A stretch of DNA of 42,476 nucleotides from Mesobacillus selenatarsenatis SF-1 (GTDB lineage Bacteria; Bacillota; Bacilli; Bacillales; Cytobacillaceae). The notes under the pieces are model-generated. The model saw nothing but the letters and a program-made list of their open reading frames with translations. It was not told the origin of the DNA and made no database searches. Where the stretch lies: contig NZ_BASE01000095.1 of the NCBI RefSeq assembly GCF_000813125.1, positions 1-42,476 of the forward strand, written 5' to 3'. Every line of letters starts with the position of its first letter. Position 1 is the first letter of the stretch. The position numbers were made by a program, and so were the translations under genes. This document shows, piece by piece, positions 17,293 through 27,378 of this stretch.

Positions 17293-18561
17293 ATGGATAT
17301 TTTACAGATAGATGGAAGCTTGTCATTAAAACGGACCGTTGATGGCGGAACCGAAGAGCAGCGCAAAGCCGTGCAGGCCATTATTGCGGAAGTCCGTGCT
17401 TCCGGCGACCAGGCCCTCAGGACTTTTACCGAAAAATTTGATTCTGTTGTGCTAGATGAATTTCTGGTGACAGAGAAAGAAATTTCAGACGCCTATAAAA
17501 AAGTCAGTAATCAGCTCGTGGATATCATTACTGAGGCAGCTGGCAATATACGTAACTACCATGAAAAGCAGCTGCGTCCTTCATGGATGACGACAGAGGA
17601 AAATGGGACGATGCTGGGCCAGAAGGTGACACCGCTCGATTCTGTTGGTGTATATGTGCCTGGTGGAACCGCTGCTTATCCATCCTCGGTATTGATGAAT
17701 GTCATTCCGGCAAAAACCGCGGGTGTCGAGAGGATCGTCATGGTATCCCCGCCTGGCCGTGATGGGAAGCTTCCGGCAGGCGTGCTCGTTGCCGCTGATA
17801 TTGCTGGGGTAAAAGAAATCTATAAAATCGGCGGAGCCCAGGGAATTGCTGCCCTGGCATATGGAACTGAAACAATCAAGCCGGTCGATAAAATCACCGG
17901 TCCGGGTAACATTTATGTCGCCCTCGCCAAGCGCGAGGTTTTCGGCGACGTCGCGATTGATATGATAGCCGGTCCGAGTGAAATCGGAATTTTGGCGGAT
18001 GATACAGCGCGTGCTAATGAAATCGCGGCTGACCTGCTTTCGCAGGCAGAGCATGACCCCCGGGCATGTGCGGTTTTAGTAACAACTTCCCGCACTCTTG
18101 CTGAAGACGTTCAAAATGAAGTATATAAGCAGCTTTCACAATTGCCGAGAAAAGAAATCGCCACACAGGCAATCGAAAACTTCGGCGCAATTTATGTGGC
18201 AGCTGATATGGAAGAGGCTGTGGCGGCAATCAACCAGCTTGCACCGGAGCATCTTGAAATCGTCACGGAGAATCCGATGGAACTGCTCGGTAAAATAAAG
18301 CACGCAGGCGCAATTTTCCTGGGGAGATACAGCTCAGAGCCTGTAGGTGATTACTTCGCCGGGCCGAACCATGTGCTGCCTACGAATGGGACAGCCCGCT
18401 TTTCAAGCCCGTTGAGTGTCGAGGATTTCCAAAAGAAGTCCAGCATTATTCTGTACAGCGAAAAAGCGATGAATGACAATGGAGCAAAGATTGCCGAGTT
18501 CGCAAGGCTTGAAGGGTTGGAAGCCCACGCCCGGGCCGTGGAGGCAAGACTTAAATCGTAA
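17293..18561 (+). CDS. hisD: Histidinol dehydrogenase
   Basis: 422 residues. It oxidises L-histidinol to histidine in two NAD-dependent steps. Family motifs include [23 protein letters not shown], the signature region from [15 protein letters not shown] to [11 protein letters not shown] with zinc-site Gln/His, LAPEHLEI and the GPNHVLPT segment. AAAGGA lies 11-12 bases before the ATG, slightly long spacing, but an in-frame stop just upstream excludes an earlier start. Gap to hisG is 29 bases. Confidence 0.96.
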   Translation: MDILQIDGSLSLKRTVDGGTEEQRKAVQAIIAEVRASGDQALRTFTEKFDSVVLDEFLVTEKEISDAYKKVSNQLVDIITEAAGNIRNYHEKQLRPSWMTTEENGTMLGQKVTPLDSVGVYVPGGTAAYPSSVLMNVIPAKTAGVERIVMVSPPGRDGKLPAGVLVAADIAGVKEIYKIGGAQGIAALAYGTETIKPVDKITGPGNIYVALAKREVFGDVAIDMIAGPSEIGILADDTARANEIAADLLSQAEHDPRACAVLVTTSRTLAEDVQNEVYKQLSQLPRKEIATQAIENFGAIYVAADMEEAVAAINQLAPEHLEIVTENPMELLGKIKHAGAIFLGRYSSEPVGDYFAGPNHVLPTNGTARFSSPLSVEDFQKKSSIILYSEKAMNDNGAKIAEFARLEGLEAHARAVEARLKS

Positions 18562-18585
18562 TTATAGTGGATGGAGGAATAACTC

Positions 18586-19173
18586 ATGGAACGCACCACA
18601 ACGGTGAAACGATATACGAATGAAACAAAAATAGATTTGGATTTTAGCATCGATGGCGAAGGAAAAACAGAACTTGAAACTGGTGTGCCTTTTCTTTCTC
18701 ATATGCTCGATTTATTCGCGAAGCATGGCCAGTTTGATTTAAAAGTCGATGTGAAGGGCGATGTTGAGGTGGATGGCCACCATACAACTGAAGATATTGG
18801 CATCTGCATTGGACAGGCGCTTCGTGAAGCACTTGGCGATAAAAAAGGAATCAAACGCTACGGAAACGCTTTTGTCCCAATGGATGAAGCCCTGGCGCAG
18901 GTCGTCGTCGATCTTAGCAATCGACCGCACCTCGAAATGCGTGCAGAATTCCCTGCGCAGCAGGTTGGCACTTTCGATGTCGAGCTAGTCCACGAATTCC
19001 TATGGAAGCTTGCGCTTGAAGCAAGAATGAATCTGCATGTCATCGTCCACTACGGAAAAAATACTCACCACATGATTGAAGCAGTTTTCAAAGCACTTGG
19101 CCGCGCGCTAGATGAAGCGACGACCATCGACCCGCGGGTAAAAGGCGTTCCTTCAACGAAAGGGATGTTGTAA
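18586..19173 (+). CDS. hisB: Imidazoleglycerol-phosphate dehydratase
   Basis: 195 residues, monofunctional as in other Bacilli. It dehydrates imidazole glycerol phosphate to imidazole acetol phosphate using two manganese ions. Duplicated metal-binding signatures are visible: VDGHHTTEDIGI and later VHYGKNTHHMIEAVFKALG; also GVPFLSHMLDLFAKHG near residue 33. GGAGG precedes the ATG. The last 15 bases of the gene are copied again just downstream (see 19159-19237), and hisH follows only after 155 bases. Confidence 0.96.
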   Translation: MERTTTVKRYTNETKIDLDFSIDGEGKTELETGVPFLSHMLDLFAKHGQFDLKVDVKGDVEVDGHHTTEDIGICIGQALREALGDKKGIKRYGNAFVPMDEALAQVVVDLSNRPHLEMRAEFPAQQVGTFDVELVHEFLWKLALEARMNLHVIVHYGKNTHHMIEAVFKALGRALDEATTIDPRVKGVPSTKGML

Positions 19174-19237
19174 GGGGAGCGGTAAACGTAGTACTAAAGG
19201 GATGTTGTAAGAGAATCTCTACGGGTATTATAAGAGA
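19159..19237 (+). repeat. Repeated hisB tail in the hisB-hisH gap
   Basis: AAAGGGATGTTGTAAG occurs at 19159-19174, spanning the hisB stop codon, and is repeated exactly at 19196-19211. A degenerate third version (GGGTATTATAAGAGAC) starts at 19223. The gap of 155 bases is unusual in an operon whose other genes overlap or nearly touch. It also holds a small hairpin GGCAT/ATGCC near 19259-19277. Confidence 0.7.
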
Positions 19238-19328
19238 CACGATTATTCGATTTGAAGAGGCATGAAGCTCTTATGCCCCTGGTAGGGAAAGAAAATCCCG
19301 AACTCTGTAAAAGGAAGGAAGTTAACTC

Positions 19329-19970
19329 ATGATTGGCATCGTCGATTACGGCATGGGCAATCTGTTCAGCGTCAGTAAAGCGCTCGAACGGCTGAATGCG
19401 CCATATTTTATCTCACAATATAAATGCAATTTGATGGATGCAGATGCACTGCTCGTCCCTGGCGTAGGTTCATTTCGTGATGCGATGAAAGTGTTAGACC
19501 GCACTGGTTTGACGGAATTGATCCAGGCCTTCGCTGATACCGGAAAGCCTGTGCTCGGAATCTGCCTCGGTATGCAGCTTCTGTTCGAAGAAAGCACGGA
19601 AAATGGCCAGACGAAGGGCTTGAACCTGCTGCCTGGAAAAGTGGAGCGTTTCAGCGGCAAGACGGCAGAAGGGGAAGCTTATAAGGTTCCGCATATGGGA
19701 TGGAACAAGCTTCGCTTTACTGGAGAGTCTCCTTTACTCACATCACTTGAAGAAGATTATGTGTACTTTGTTCATTCCTATTATGTAAAAACGAATGAGT
19801 CGGGAGTCCTGGTGGCAGTCGGTGATTATTATGATGTAGAAGTGCCGGCCATTGTCGGACGAAACAACATCTATGGGATGCAATTCCATCCGGAAAAAAG
19901 CAGTGATATGGGCATGGCACTGCTCCGCAATTTTGCCAACCTTGCAACAGAAAGGAAGACAGAAGAATGA
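19329..19970 (+). CDS. hisH: Imidazole glycerol phosphate synthase, glutaminase subunit
   Basis: 213-residue class I glutamine amidotransferase supplying ammonia to HisF. The catalytic triad is visible: nucleophile Cys in [13 protein letters not shown] (near residue 80), His in [11 protein letters not shown] (near 185) and the following Glu. The N-terminal [15 protein letters not shown] and VPGVGSF are typical. AAGGAAGG precedes the ATG; the stop overlaps hisA by 4 bases. Confidence 0.96.
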   Translation: MIGIVDYGMGNLFSVSKALERLNAPYFISQYKCNLMDADALLVPGVGSFRDAMKVLDRTGLTELIQAFADTGKPVLGICLGMQLLFEESTENGQTKGLNLLPGKVERFSGKTAEGEAYKVPHMGWNKLRFTGESPLLTSLEEDYVYFVHSYYVKTNESGVLVAVGDYYDVEVPAIVGRNNIYGMQFHPEKSSDMGMALLRNFANLATERKTEE

Positions 19971-20697
19971 AATTCACAATCTATCCGGCGATCGACATGC
20001 GCGGCGGAAAATGCGTAAGGCTGCTGCAAGGTGATTATGACAAGGAAACTGTATATGGAGATTCCCCTTTTGAGATGGCGAAAACATTCGCTGATGAAGG
20101 GGCAGAGTGGATTCATATGGTCGACCTCGATGGGGCAAGGGACGGCAGGCGGGTCAATGACAAATTTGTTATTCAGGCTGCACAGGAGCTTGGTGTGAAC
20201 ATCCAGATTGGTGGCGGCATCCGCAGTGAAGAAGATATCAATCATTATCTTGATAACGGCGTCACCCGTGTCATCATCGGCAGCATTGCCGTTTCCAATC
20301 CAGAGTTCGCCGAGGAAATGGTCAGGAAATACGGCGCGAAAATTGCCATCGGTCTAGACGCGAAAAATGGCTTCGTCGCGACACATGGCTGGCTGAACAC
20401 TTCCGAAGTGAGTGCTGTCGAGCTTGGCAAAAGATTCGCTGATGCCGGTGCAGAGACTTTCATTTTTACCGATATCGCAACAGACGGCACTCTTGCAGGG
20501 CCGAACGTGGAGGCGACCCGCCAGCTTGCATTGGAAACGGGCAAAAGTGTCATCGCTTCCGGCGGTGTGAGCTCGCTTGATGATTTAGCGGCTCTTCGTC
20601 AGTTGAGTGATGATGGGGTCAGCGGTGCAATCGTCGGTAAAGCCATTTATGAAGGACGCTTTTCGGTGAAATCTGCTCTGGAAGCGGGGAGTGTCTG

Positions 20698-20698
<1 letters not shown>
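19967..20698 (+). CDS. hisA: Phosphoribosylformimino-5-aminoimidazole carboxamide ribotide isomerase
   Basis: 243-residue beta/alpha barrel that isomerises ProFAR to PRFAR. Two half-barrel phosphate sites are visible: the first around [15 protein letters not shown] and [13 protein letters not shown], the second around [13 protein letters not shown] and [13 protein letters not shown]. Catalytic Asp residues lie in [15 protein letters not shown] and [19 protein letters not shown] overlap with hisH and one-base overlap with hisF show tight coupling. Confidence 0.96.
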
Positions 20699-21452
<754 letters not shown>

Positions 21453-21456
<4 letters not shown>

Positions 21457-22148
21457 AAATAGAAGAATTGAAGTTTGATGAAAATGGCCTAATTACTGCA
21501 GTCGTCCAGGATGCAGCAACACGTGAAGTCCTGACTGTTGCGTATATGAATGAAGAATCCCTAACCAAGACGCTAGAAACACGCGAAACCTGGTTTTACA
21601 GCCGTTCCCGCAAGGAGCTCTGGCACAAAGGCGCAACGAGCGGAAACACCCAGAAAATCGTAGAGATGAAATACGACTGTGACGGAGATGCTCTTGTGGT
21701 GCTCGTCGAACCAGCCGGACCAGCATGCCATACCGGCGCAGTCAGCTGTTTTTCGGAAAACTTGCTGGAGCGTCCTGTTGATCAGCTTGCTTCACTGGAT
21801 TTTTCAGAAAGCCTACTGGAGCGTCCCGCAGATCACCTTGCTTCACTTAGCGATTTTTCCGTCATGCTCGAACTGGAAAAAACAATCCGCGAGCGCGAAA
21901 TGGAAATGCCAGAAGGGGCATACACAACCTACTTATTTGAAAAAGGCGTCGACAAGATTTTGAAAAAAGTCGGCGAAGAAGCATCAGAAGTCATCATCGC
22001 TGCCAAAAACCGCGACCCCGAAGAGTTGAAGTGGGAAGCCGCCGACCTGCTTTACCACCTAATGGTCCTGTTGCAGGAACAGAAACTGCCGCTGAAAGAA
22101 GTATTGGCAGTGTTGAATAAAAGGAAGAAGCCCAGCGCAGAAGAGTAG
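21453..22148 (+). CDS. hisI: Bifunctional HisIE: PR-AMP cyclohydrolase / PR-ATP pyrophosphatase
   Basis: 231 residues carrying steps two and three of the pathway. HisI domain, residues about 1-100: [46 protein letters not shown] and PACHTG (zinc and magnesium ligands). HisE domain, about 136-231: [33 protein letters not shown] and [14 protein letters not shown] (MazG-like helices). The linker is unusually long because a 17-residue segment is present twice (101-117 and 118-135), making the protein about 20 residues longer than B. subtilis HisI. AAAAGGAG precedes the ATG. Last gene of the operon; its stop lies in the terminator loop. Confidence 0.95.
21753..21857 (+). repeat. In-frame tandem duplication in the HisIE linker
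   Basis: Two adjacent copies of a 51-54 bp unit begin at 21753 and 21804. They encode [17 protein letters not shown] and [18 protein letters not shown]. The copies differ at several bases and one carries an extra codon, so the duplication is not very recent. Confidence 0.88.
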
Positions 22149-22166
22149 TATTGCGCTGGGTTTTTT
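22131..22166 (+). terminator. Terminator of the histidine operon
   Basis: Stem CCCAGCGCA (22131-22139) / TGCGCTGGG (22152-22160) followed by six T residues. It overlaps the end of hisI. Confidence 0.93.
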
Positions 22167-22176
22167 CTGCCATAAA

Positions 22177-23148
22177 TTAATCAAAGAAGCTTTTGCCCGG
22201 AAAGTAGGTGCGCCCTTTGGTTGTGCCGTCAAACGTGAGATTCATAGAAGATAGCAGGCGTTTCACAGTAGAAGGAGATCTGACTTTCATGAATTCTCGG
22301 AATTCCTTGCTAGTAATAGAAGGGCCATAAATAAGGAAATAATCTTTCAATGCCTGAATATGGGCATCCGCAGTTTTATGTCCACAGTTTAAACAAGTCC
22401 ATTTCCCCTGACGGTAGTCCATTCCGAATGCCTCGCAGGCAGGGCACTGCACACCCTTAACCATTTTATCAAATGGCAGGTTCATTGATTTTGGGTCTGG
22501 AACCAGTGGTTCGTGCGCCTTAATTAAATGTCTAGCGATTTTCTTCATTTCATTTTTAGAGACATGGGACTGGGTATGCTTTTTGTAAAATGGAGGGATT
22601 TTAAAGGCAACATTCGCTGACCTGAAGACTCTATAACTGACTTCCTTGTCATTGGTTGGATTTTGGATGATGGCCTGTGAATTGCTAATAGCAACAAGGT
22701 TTTCTATTGGTGGAGGTGTAATATGATGTTTTTTAAGAAAGGCTTTTAATTGAGATGCCTGGATTTTTGTCTGGAGAATCGGGTCGGGAAAAACTTCTTC
22801 TATATCGTTCTGTACACGAATCAGTTGGTTGAATTCTGGAAGGAAAATGAGTGTTCCTGCGTAATTTTTGGAATCGATGATGAGGAGAAAGTAAGGGGTA
22901 ATGATGAGGGTGTCAATTTGGAAGTGAGTCCTGTTGATCGGGATTCTTAAATCATGCAAAATAACCATTTCAGAGTGGTCAACTTGCTCTAAAAAGTAAT
23001 CCAGCGTCTTTTCTCCTTTGTACCCTGCTCGTTTTCGGTAAAGTTTCTTCTCGAATTCCGCTTTTCTGAAGTCATCAGGAGGGAAACGTCTTACAATCGC
23101 TTCTAAAATCATAATCTCCTGAGGATATTCTCTTGTTTTTCCAATCAA
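22177..23148 (-). CDS. NERD-domain protein with C-terminal zinc ribbon
   Basis: 323 residues. Residues 40-150 form a NERD (nuclease-related) domain: AGYKGEKTLDYFLEQ with the conserved Gly-Glu, HFQIDTLIIT (Asp79) and the DSKNYAG catalytic-like motif (Asp92, Lys94). A zinc ribbon follows with Cys235, Cys238, Cys252 and Cys255. The last 60 residues look like a winged-helix or AP2-like DNA-binding tail (ITSKEFREFMKVRSPSTVKRLL). It may be a DNA-processing enzyme; its role is unknown. It starts at a TTG with GGAGTGAT 5-7 bases upstream. It is convergent with the histidine operon and divergent from the TPR gene. Confidence 0.8.
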   Translation of the reverse strand: MIGKTREYPQEIMILEAIVRRFPPDDFRKAEFEKKLYRKRAGYKGEKTLDYFLEQVDHSEMVILHDLRIPINRTHFQIDTLIITPYFLLIIDSKNYAGTLIFLPEFNQLIRVQNDIEEVFPDPILQTKIQASQLKAFLKKHHITPPPIENLVAISNSQAIIQNPTNDKEVSYRVFRSANVAFKIPPFYKKHTQSHVSKNEMKKIARHLIKAHEPLVPDPKSMNLPFDKMVKGVQCPACEAFGMDYRQGKWTCLNCGHKTADAHIQALKDYFLIYGPSITSKEFREFMKVRSPSTVKRLLSSMNLTFDGTTKGRTYFPGKSFFD

Positions 23149-23230
23149 TTTCTATCACTCCTTGAAATTTTAACTCTAATATTCGATTTCATTACTGAAA
23201 ATACCTTCTTTTAAAGAGGGATTTAATTAT

Positions 23231-23341
23231 ATTGGCGAAAAATAAAATTATTCGACCACTTTTTGGATTAATTTGGCGGTTTTTTAATTTTTTCGACCAC
23301 ATTTAAAGATTATTCGACCACTTTTCCCAATAATTCGACCA
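23231..23341. repeat. Intergenic array B: TTCGACCA and inverted TTGGCG cores every 19-22 bp
   Basis: TTCGACCA occurs at 23251, 23292, 23313 and 23334 (the first three read TTCGACCAC). The two remaining slots of the same ladder hold TTGGCG (23232 and 23273), which is the reverse complement of the CGCCAA core of array A. Successive slots are 19, 22, 19, 21 and 21 bp apart. The array sits in the 391-base divergent gap between the NERD and TPR genes; no other clear element was found there. Confidence 0.78.
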
Positions 23342-23539
23342 ACCGCTAGTAAACCACACTTTTTAACCAACTGGATACACCCACACACCACATTTTCAAA
23401 TCCACACCTTCTCGAACACTCTGTCCGTATGTTATACTACATTAGTTAAAGTTGCTTCGATAAAACACTGTATGTGTATTCTTATACAAACCAAAGGTTC
23501 AAAGGATATAGTTTTACTAAAATATAAATGGAGGATCAT

Positions 23540-25048
23540 ATGGGAAAAGACTCTAAAGCGATGAAGCAAAAAGGTCAATTGCTGTCATTTGTTCCTACTG
23601 GTGAATATTACTTCACCAAAGGGGTCAAGGCTTTCCACAGGCGGGACCTAAAAAAGGCTGAAAAGTATTTCCAGCGTGCGATGCACCTTGAGCCTGGCGA
23701 GCCGATGATCGTTTGCCAGCTGGCGATCGTGCAGTCGGAGCTCGGTGAATACCAGCAGTCTAACCGTCTTTTGCACTTGGTCCTCGAAGAACTTGATGAA
23801 AACATGGCAGAATGCCACTATTTCTTAGCGAATAACTACGCTCATTTAGGCTTGTTCCGGGATGCGTTCAGGCATGCTAATCTTTATATTGAATTGAATG
23901 AAGATGGTGAGTTTGCCGAGGATGCGAGCGATCTGCTTGAACTTCTCACGATGGAAGCAGAAGAGATGGATGAGGATTATTATGAAGAGGATGACCTGAT
24001 CGTCAAGCAGGAGGAAGCACGGAATCACCTGGAATCCGGCGAATTCCCAAAGGCGATCGAGATTTTCCAGGAAGTCATCGAGGAGTATCCGGAATATTGG
24101 TCGGCTTACAATAATCTGGCGCTGGCGTATTTTTACCTGGGCGAGACCGTTAAGGCTCGTGACATCCTGAATGATGTTCTCGAGCAGAATCCCGGCAACC
24201 TGCATGCATTGTGCAATGCCCTCGTGTTCGCGCACTATCAGGGACAGGAGAAAGAAGGCCAGGACCTTAAGGACTCTCTTGAAAAAATCCACCCGATCCA
24301 CGTGGAGCACCAGTTCAAGCTTGGCGCGACATTTGCGCTTGTCGGCGAATATGAACTGGCTTACCGCTGGCTGAAGAAGCTGCAAAAAACAGGTTTTGAA
24401 GGCGACGGTGCTTTCTATTACTGGCTGTCTCATGCTTCTTATTTTACCGGCAGAGAAAATACAGCACGGAATGCCTGGAAAAAGGTACTCGAGTTCAGTC
24501 CTGAAAAAGAGGGAATGGAGCCGTGGGCAGACAAACCGGGCGTAAAGTTCGAAGCGCAGGTTTCGGCTATCCTCAACCAGCTGAACAGCGATTATCCAGA
24601 GGAGCGCCTTTTTGCGCTATTCCTCACATCTGTTTCCGCGAAAAAGAAGGAAATTCTCGCAGCGGAGACATCAACAGATAAAATGACGGAAATGGAAAAA
24701 TCATACCTTGCGTATGTAGCTTCCGGCAAACTGAGCAGCAAGGAAGAGGAAGTAAAGGGTGCGCATGAAACAGCAAAGCTCCTTTATGACCACCACCAGC
24801 CGATCGGCAAAAATGAAGCTGGCGTCTATATCATGTGGTTCTCGGTATTTGAACAGGCAGCTGAGGCTGGCTATGACTTTAAAAACAAAAAAGCGTGGGC
24901 TGCAGCGGTTGATTATCTCTGGGATAAGCTAAGGAATATCAAGACATCAAAAGCAGCAGTAGCGAAAAAATACGGATTATCTGTATCTACGCTCTCCAAA
25001 TATATAAATTTGGCAAACGAGTTTCTTCAAGAAGAAGACAGCATCTAA
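23540..25048 (+). CDS. yvcD: Tetratricopeptide-repeat protein, YvcD-like
   Basis: 502 residues, soluble. Residues about 20-330 form several TPR units: YFTKGVKAFHRRDLKKAEKYFQRAMHLEPG is the first, then CHYFLANNYAHLGLFRDA, AIEIFQEVIEEYPEYWSAYNNLALAYFYLGE and ARDILNDVLEQNPGN. A very acidic stretch (EAEEMDEDYYEEDD) separates two groups. The C-terminus ends in a helix-turn-helix-like segment, AAVAKKYGLSVSTLSKYINLANEF. It probably acts as a protein-interaction scaffold; function unknown. The ATG at 23540 follows GGAGG by 5 bases; an ATG at 23528 lies ahead of that site. It precedes trxB as in B. subtilis, but has its own strong terminator. Confidence 0.82.
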   Translation: MGKDSKAMKQKGQLLSFVPTGEYYFTKGVKAFHRRDLKKAEKYFQRAMHLEPGEPMIVCQLAIVQSELGEYQQSNRLLHLVLEELDENMAECHYFLANNYAHLGLFRDAFRHANLYIELNEDGEFAEDASDLLELLTMEAEEMDEDYYEEDDLIVKQEEARNHLESGEFPKAIEIFQEVIEEYPEYWSAYNNLALAYFYLGETVKARDILNDVLEQNPGNLHALCNALVFAHYQGQEKEGQDLKDSLEKIHPIHVEHQFKLGATFALVGEYELAYRWLKKLQKTGFEGDGAFYYWLSHASYFTGRENTARNAWKKVLEFSPEKEGMEPWADKPGVKFEAQVSAILNQLNSDYPEERLFALFLTSVSAKKKEILAAETSTDKMTEMEKSYLAYVASGKLSSKEEEVKGAHETAKLLYDHHQPIGKNEAGVYIMWFSVFEQAAEAGYDFKNKKAWAAAVDYLWDKLRNIKTSKAAVAKKYGLSVSTLSKYINLANEFLQEEDSI

Positions 25049-25050
25049 AA

Positions 25051-25094
25051 GGGTAAACTAAGTCTGTTAGCAGCAGACTTAGTTTACCCTCTTT
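25051..25094 (+). terminator. Terminator after the TPR gene
   Basis: A 16-bp perfect stem, GGGTAAACTAAGTCTG (25051-25066) with its complement at 25074-25089, a 7-base loop, then TCTTTTT. Confidence 0.95.
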
Positions 25095-25154
25095 TTATTG
25101 TCAGGAAATTATAAAAATAATTTCGTTGTGGATAACTATATATGGTTTTCTTAA

Positions 25155-25275
25155 TCCAGCTCCAGCGCCTAGCCCCTCGAGTCGCTTCGGTCCGCCCAAT
25201 GAAGTCAAAGAACGACTTCACCGGTCGGCCCTCCAGGGCTTGTCGAGGCTGACCAAGGCGCTTGCGCTTTTTGTT
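25155..25275. repeat. Structured intergenic element, GC-rich and multi-stem
   Basis: A block clearly richer in GC than its flanks. Nested complementary arms: AGCGCCT (25164-25170) with AGGCGCT (25256-25262); CCTCGA (25175-25180) with TCGAGG (25243-25248); inside, a perfect hairpin TGAAGTC/GACTTCA (25200-25220) and a weaker GCCC/GGGC hairpin near 25228-25239. The end, GCGCTTGCGC then TTTTT, could terminate transcription. It resembles intergenic repeats I associate with Bacillaceae genomes, but I cannot confirm copy number. It fills most of the 368-base yvcD-trxB gap, with the promoter at 25310. Confidence 0.65.
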
Positions 25276-25309
25276 CTTTTGTCAATTTAGTGAACAGGGA
25301 CCTTTATTA

Positions 25310-25348
25310 AGCATATTTTTGGACTATGCGCTTCCTGTTTTATAGGAT
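25310..25348 (+). promoter_or_regulatory. trxB promoter with Spx-type AGCA element
   Basis: TTGGAC (25319-25324), 18-bp spacer, TAGGAT (25343-25348). AGCA at 25310-25313 falls about 42-45 bases before the expected start point, the place of the AGCA element in Spx-activated promoters. trxB is an established Spx target in B. subtilis. Confidence 0.5.
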
Positions 25349-25401
25349 ATGTTTAGGAAGGAAATACTATCTTGGATGAAAATAATAGGGGATTTTGATA
25401 A

Positions 25402-26367
<966 letters not shown>

Positions 26368-26377
26368 TCCAAATGCC

Positions 26378-26408
26378 AAACCCGCTGGATACGATTCAGC
26401 GGGTTTTT
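26378..26408 (+). terminator. trxB terminator
   Basis: Stem AACCCGCTG / CAGCGGGTT with a 9-base loop, ending in TTTTT. It starts 10 bases after the trxB stop. Confidence 0.92.
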
Positions 26409-26553
26409 CCAATCTGCTGGTAAAAACATCCCATCACGGCATAAATTAACAAACCGTAATTATATATTAATTCTCCTGTAACAGTAGTGAAACAATCATG
26501 GGGTATTATAGGAGTAGAAATTGACCCCCTTTTAAAAATATAATCCTTTGACG

Positions 26554-26582
26554 GCACAGGTTATCCTGTGCTCTTTTTTTTG
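26554..26582 (+). terminator. Orphan terminator between trxB and the nudix gene
   Basis: GCACAGG (26554-26560), TTAT, CCTGTGC (26565-26571) and a run of T residues make a strong intrinsic terminator 145 bases beyond the trxB terminator. No gene lies between them. Either it backs up the trxB terminator or it ends a short RNA from 26409-26553; a convincing promoter for such an RNA was not found. Nothing else was recognised in 26409-26691. Confidence 0.7.
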
Positions 26583-26691
26583 CAAAAAAATGAAACAGGC
26601 CATTGAAACGGATTATAACACCATACGCCAGCTAGAATTTAAATCTGCAGAATTCACTTACTCCTTAACAAAAATATCATCTTTGTATTCA

Positions 26692-26720
26692 TTGTGGCGA
26701 AAAACTAAAAATAGTATAAT
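26692..26720 (+). promoter_or_regulatory. Possible promoter of the yvcI-rapZ-yvcK-whiA-crh cluster
   Basis: A perfect -10 TATAAT (26715-26720) with a 17-bp spacer from a weak -35 TTGTGG (26692-26697). About 30 bases downstream, small GCAG/CTGC arms followed by TTTTTTTTT (26747-26782) could be a weak leader terminator. The start codon of yvcI is 168 bases downstream. Confidence 0.5.
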
Positions 26721-26888
26721 GGAAAGAATAAAAGTTGAGCTAATTTGCAGGACTGCTTTTTTCAGAATGCTGCTTTTTTTTTGATATTGATTTGAATCGA
26801 AAACAGCAGCCATTTCTGTGTAAAAAACGGCAATGCATACGAAGATTTTTACAAGCCTAGTTGGCCTGCATATAAAGAGGTGGATTGG

Positions 26889-27347
26889 ATGCAGCGAGTG
26901 ACGAATTGTGTTTTAGTAAAAGATGATAAGATTTTGCTGCTGCAAAAGCCGCGCCGAAATTGGTGGGTGGCTCCAGGCGGAAAAATGGAACCAGGAGAAA
27001 CCGTGAAGGATTCATGTGTCCGGGAATTTCGTGAAGAAACAGGCATTTACCTGAGAAATCCGCAAATCAAAGGGATTTTCACGTTTGTCATCAAGGAGGA
27101 TGATCAAGTCGTGTCCGAGTGGATGATGTTCACGTTCTACGCGACTGAGGCTGATGGCATCAATCTCGATGAATCAGAGGAAGGCACGATTTCCTGGCAT
27201 GAGCTTGACGACATCAAAGACCTGCCAATGGCAGCGGGAGATTATCACATTTTGGAATATATGGTCCATGGACAAGGAATAATCTATGGCACCTTTACTT
27301 ATACACCGGATTTTGAGCTGATCAATTACAGGCTCGATCCAAATTGA
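26889..27347 (+). CDS. yvcI: Nudix hydrolase, YvcI-like
   Basis: 152 residues. The Nudix box GX5EX7REUXEEXGU is complete, from GKMEPGE through REFREETGI (about residues 31-53), and coordinates magnesium for hydrolysis of a nucleoside diphosphate linked to another group. The substrate is unknown; the family ranges from 8-oxo-dGTP to ADP-ribose and RNA 5' ends. The ATG at 26889 lies 5 bases after AAAGAGGTGG; a GTG at 26880 lies inside that site. First gene of yvcI-rapZ-yvcK-whiA-crh, 31 bases before rapZ. Confidence 0.88.
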   Translation: MQRVTNCVLVKDDKILLLQKPRRNWWVAPGGKMEPGETVKDSCVREFREETGIYLRNPQIKGIFTFVIKEDDQVVSEWMMFTFYATEADGINLDESEEGTISWHELDDIKDLPMAAGDYHILEYMVHGQGIIYGTFTYTPDFELINYRLDPN

Positions 27348-27378
27348 TAAATAACTTGAATAGCAGGGGGAGAGAGAA

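Noticed and set aside
26548-26784. Small frame of 78 codons in the trxB-yvcI gap
   Set aside because: It runs through the terminator at 26554-26582 and the -10 box at 26715, and has no ribosome binding site.
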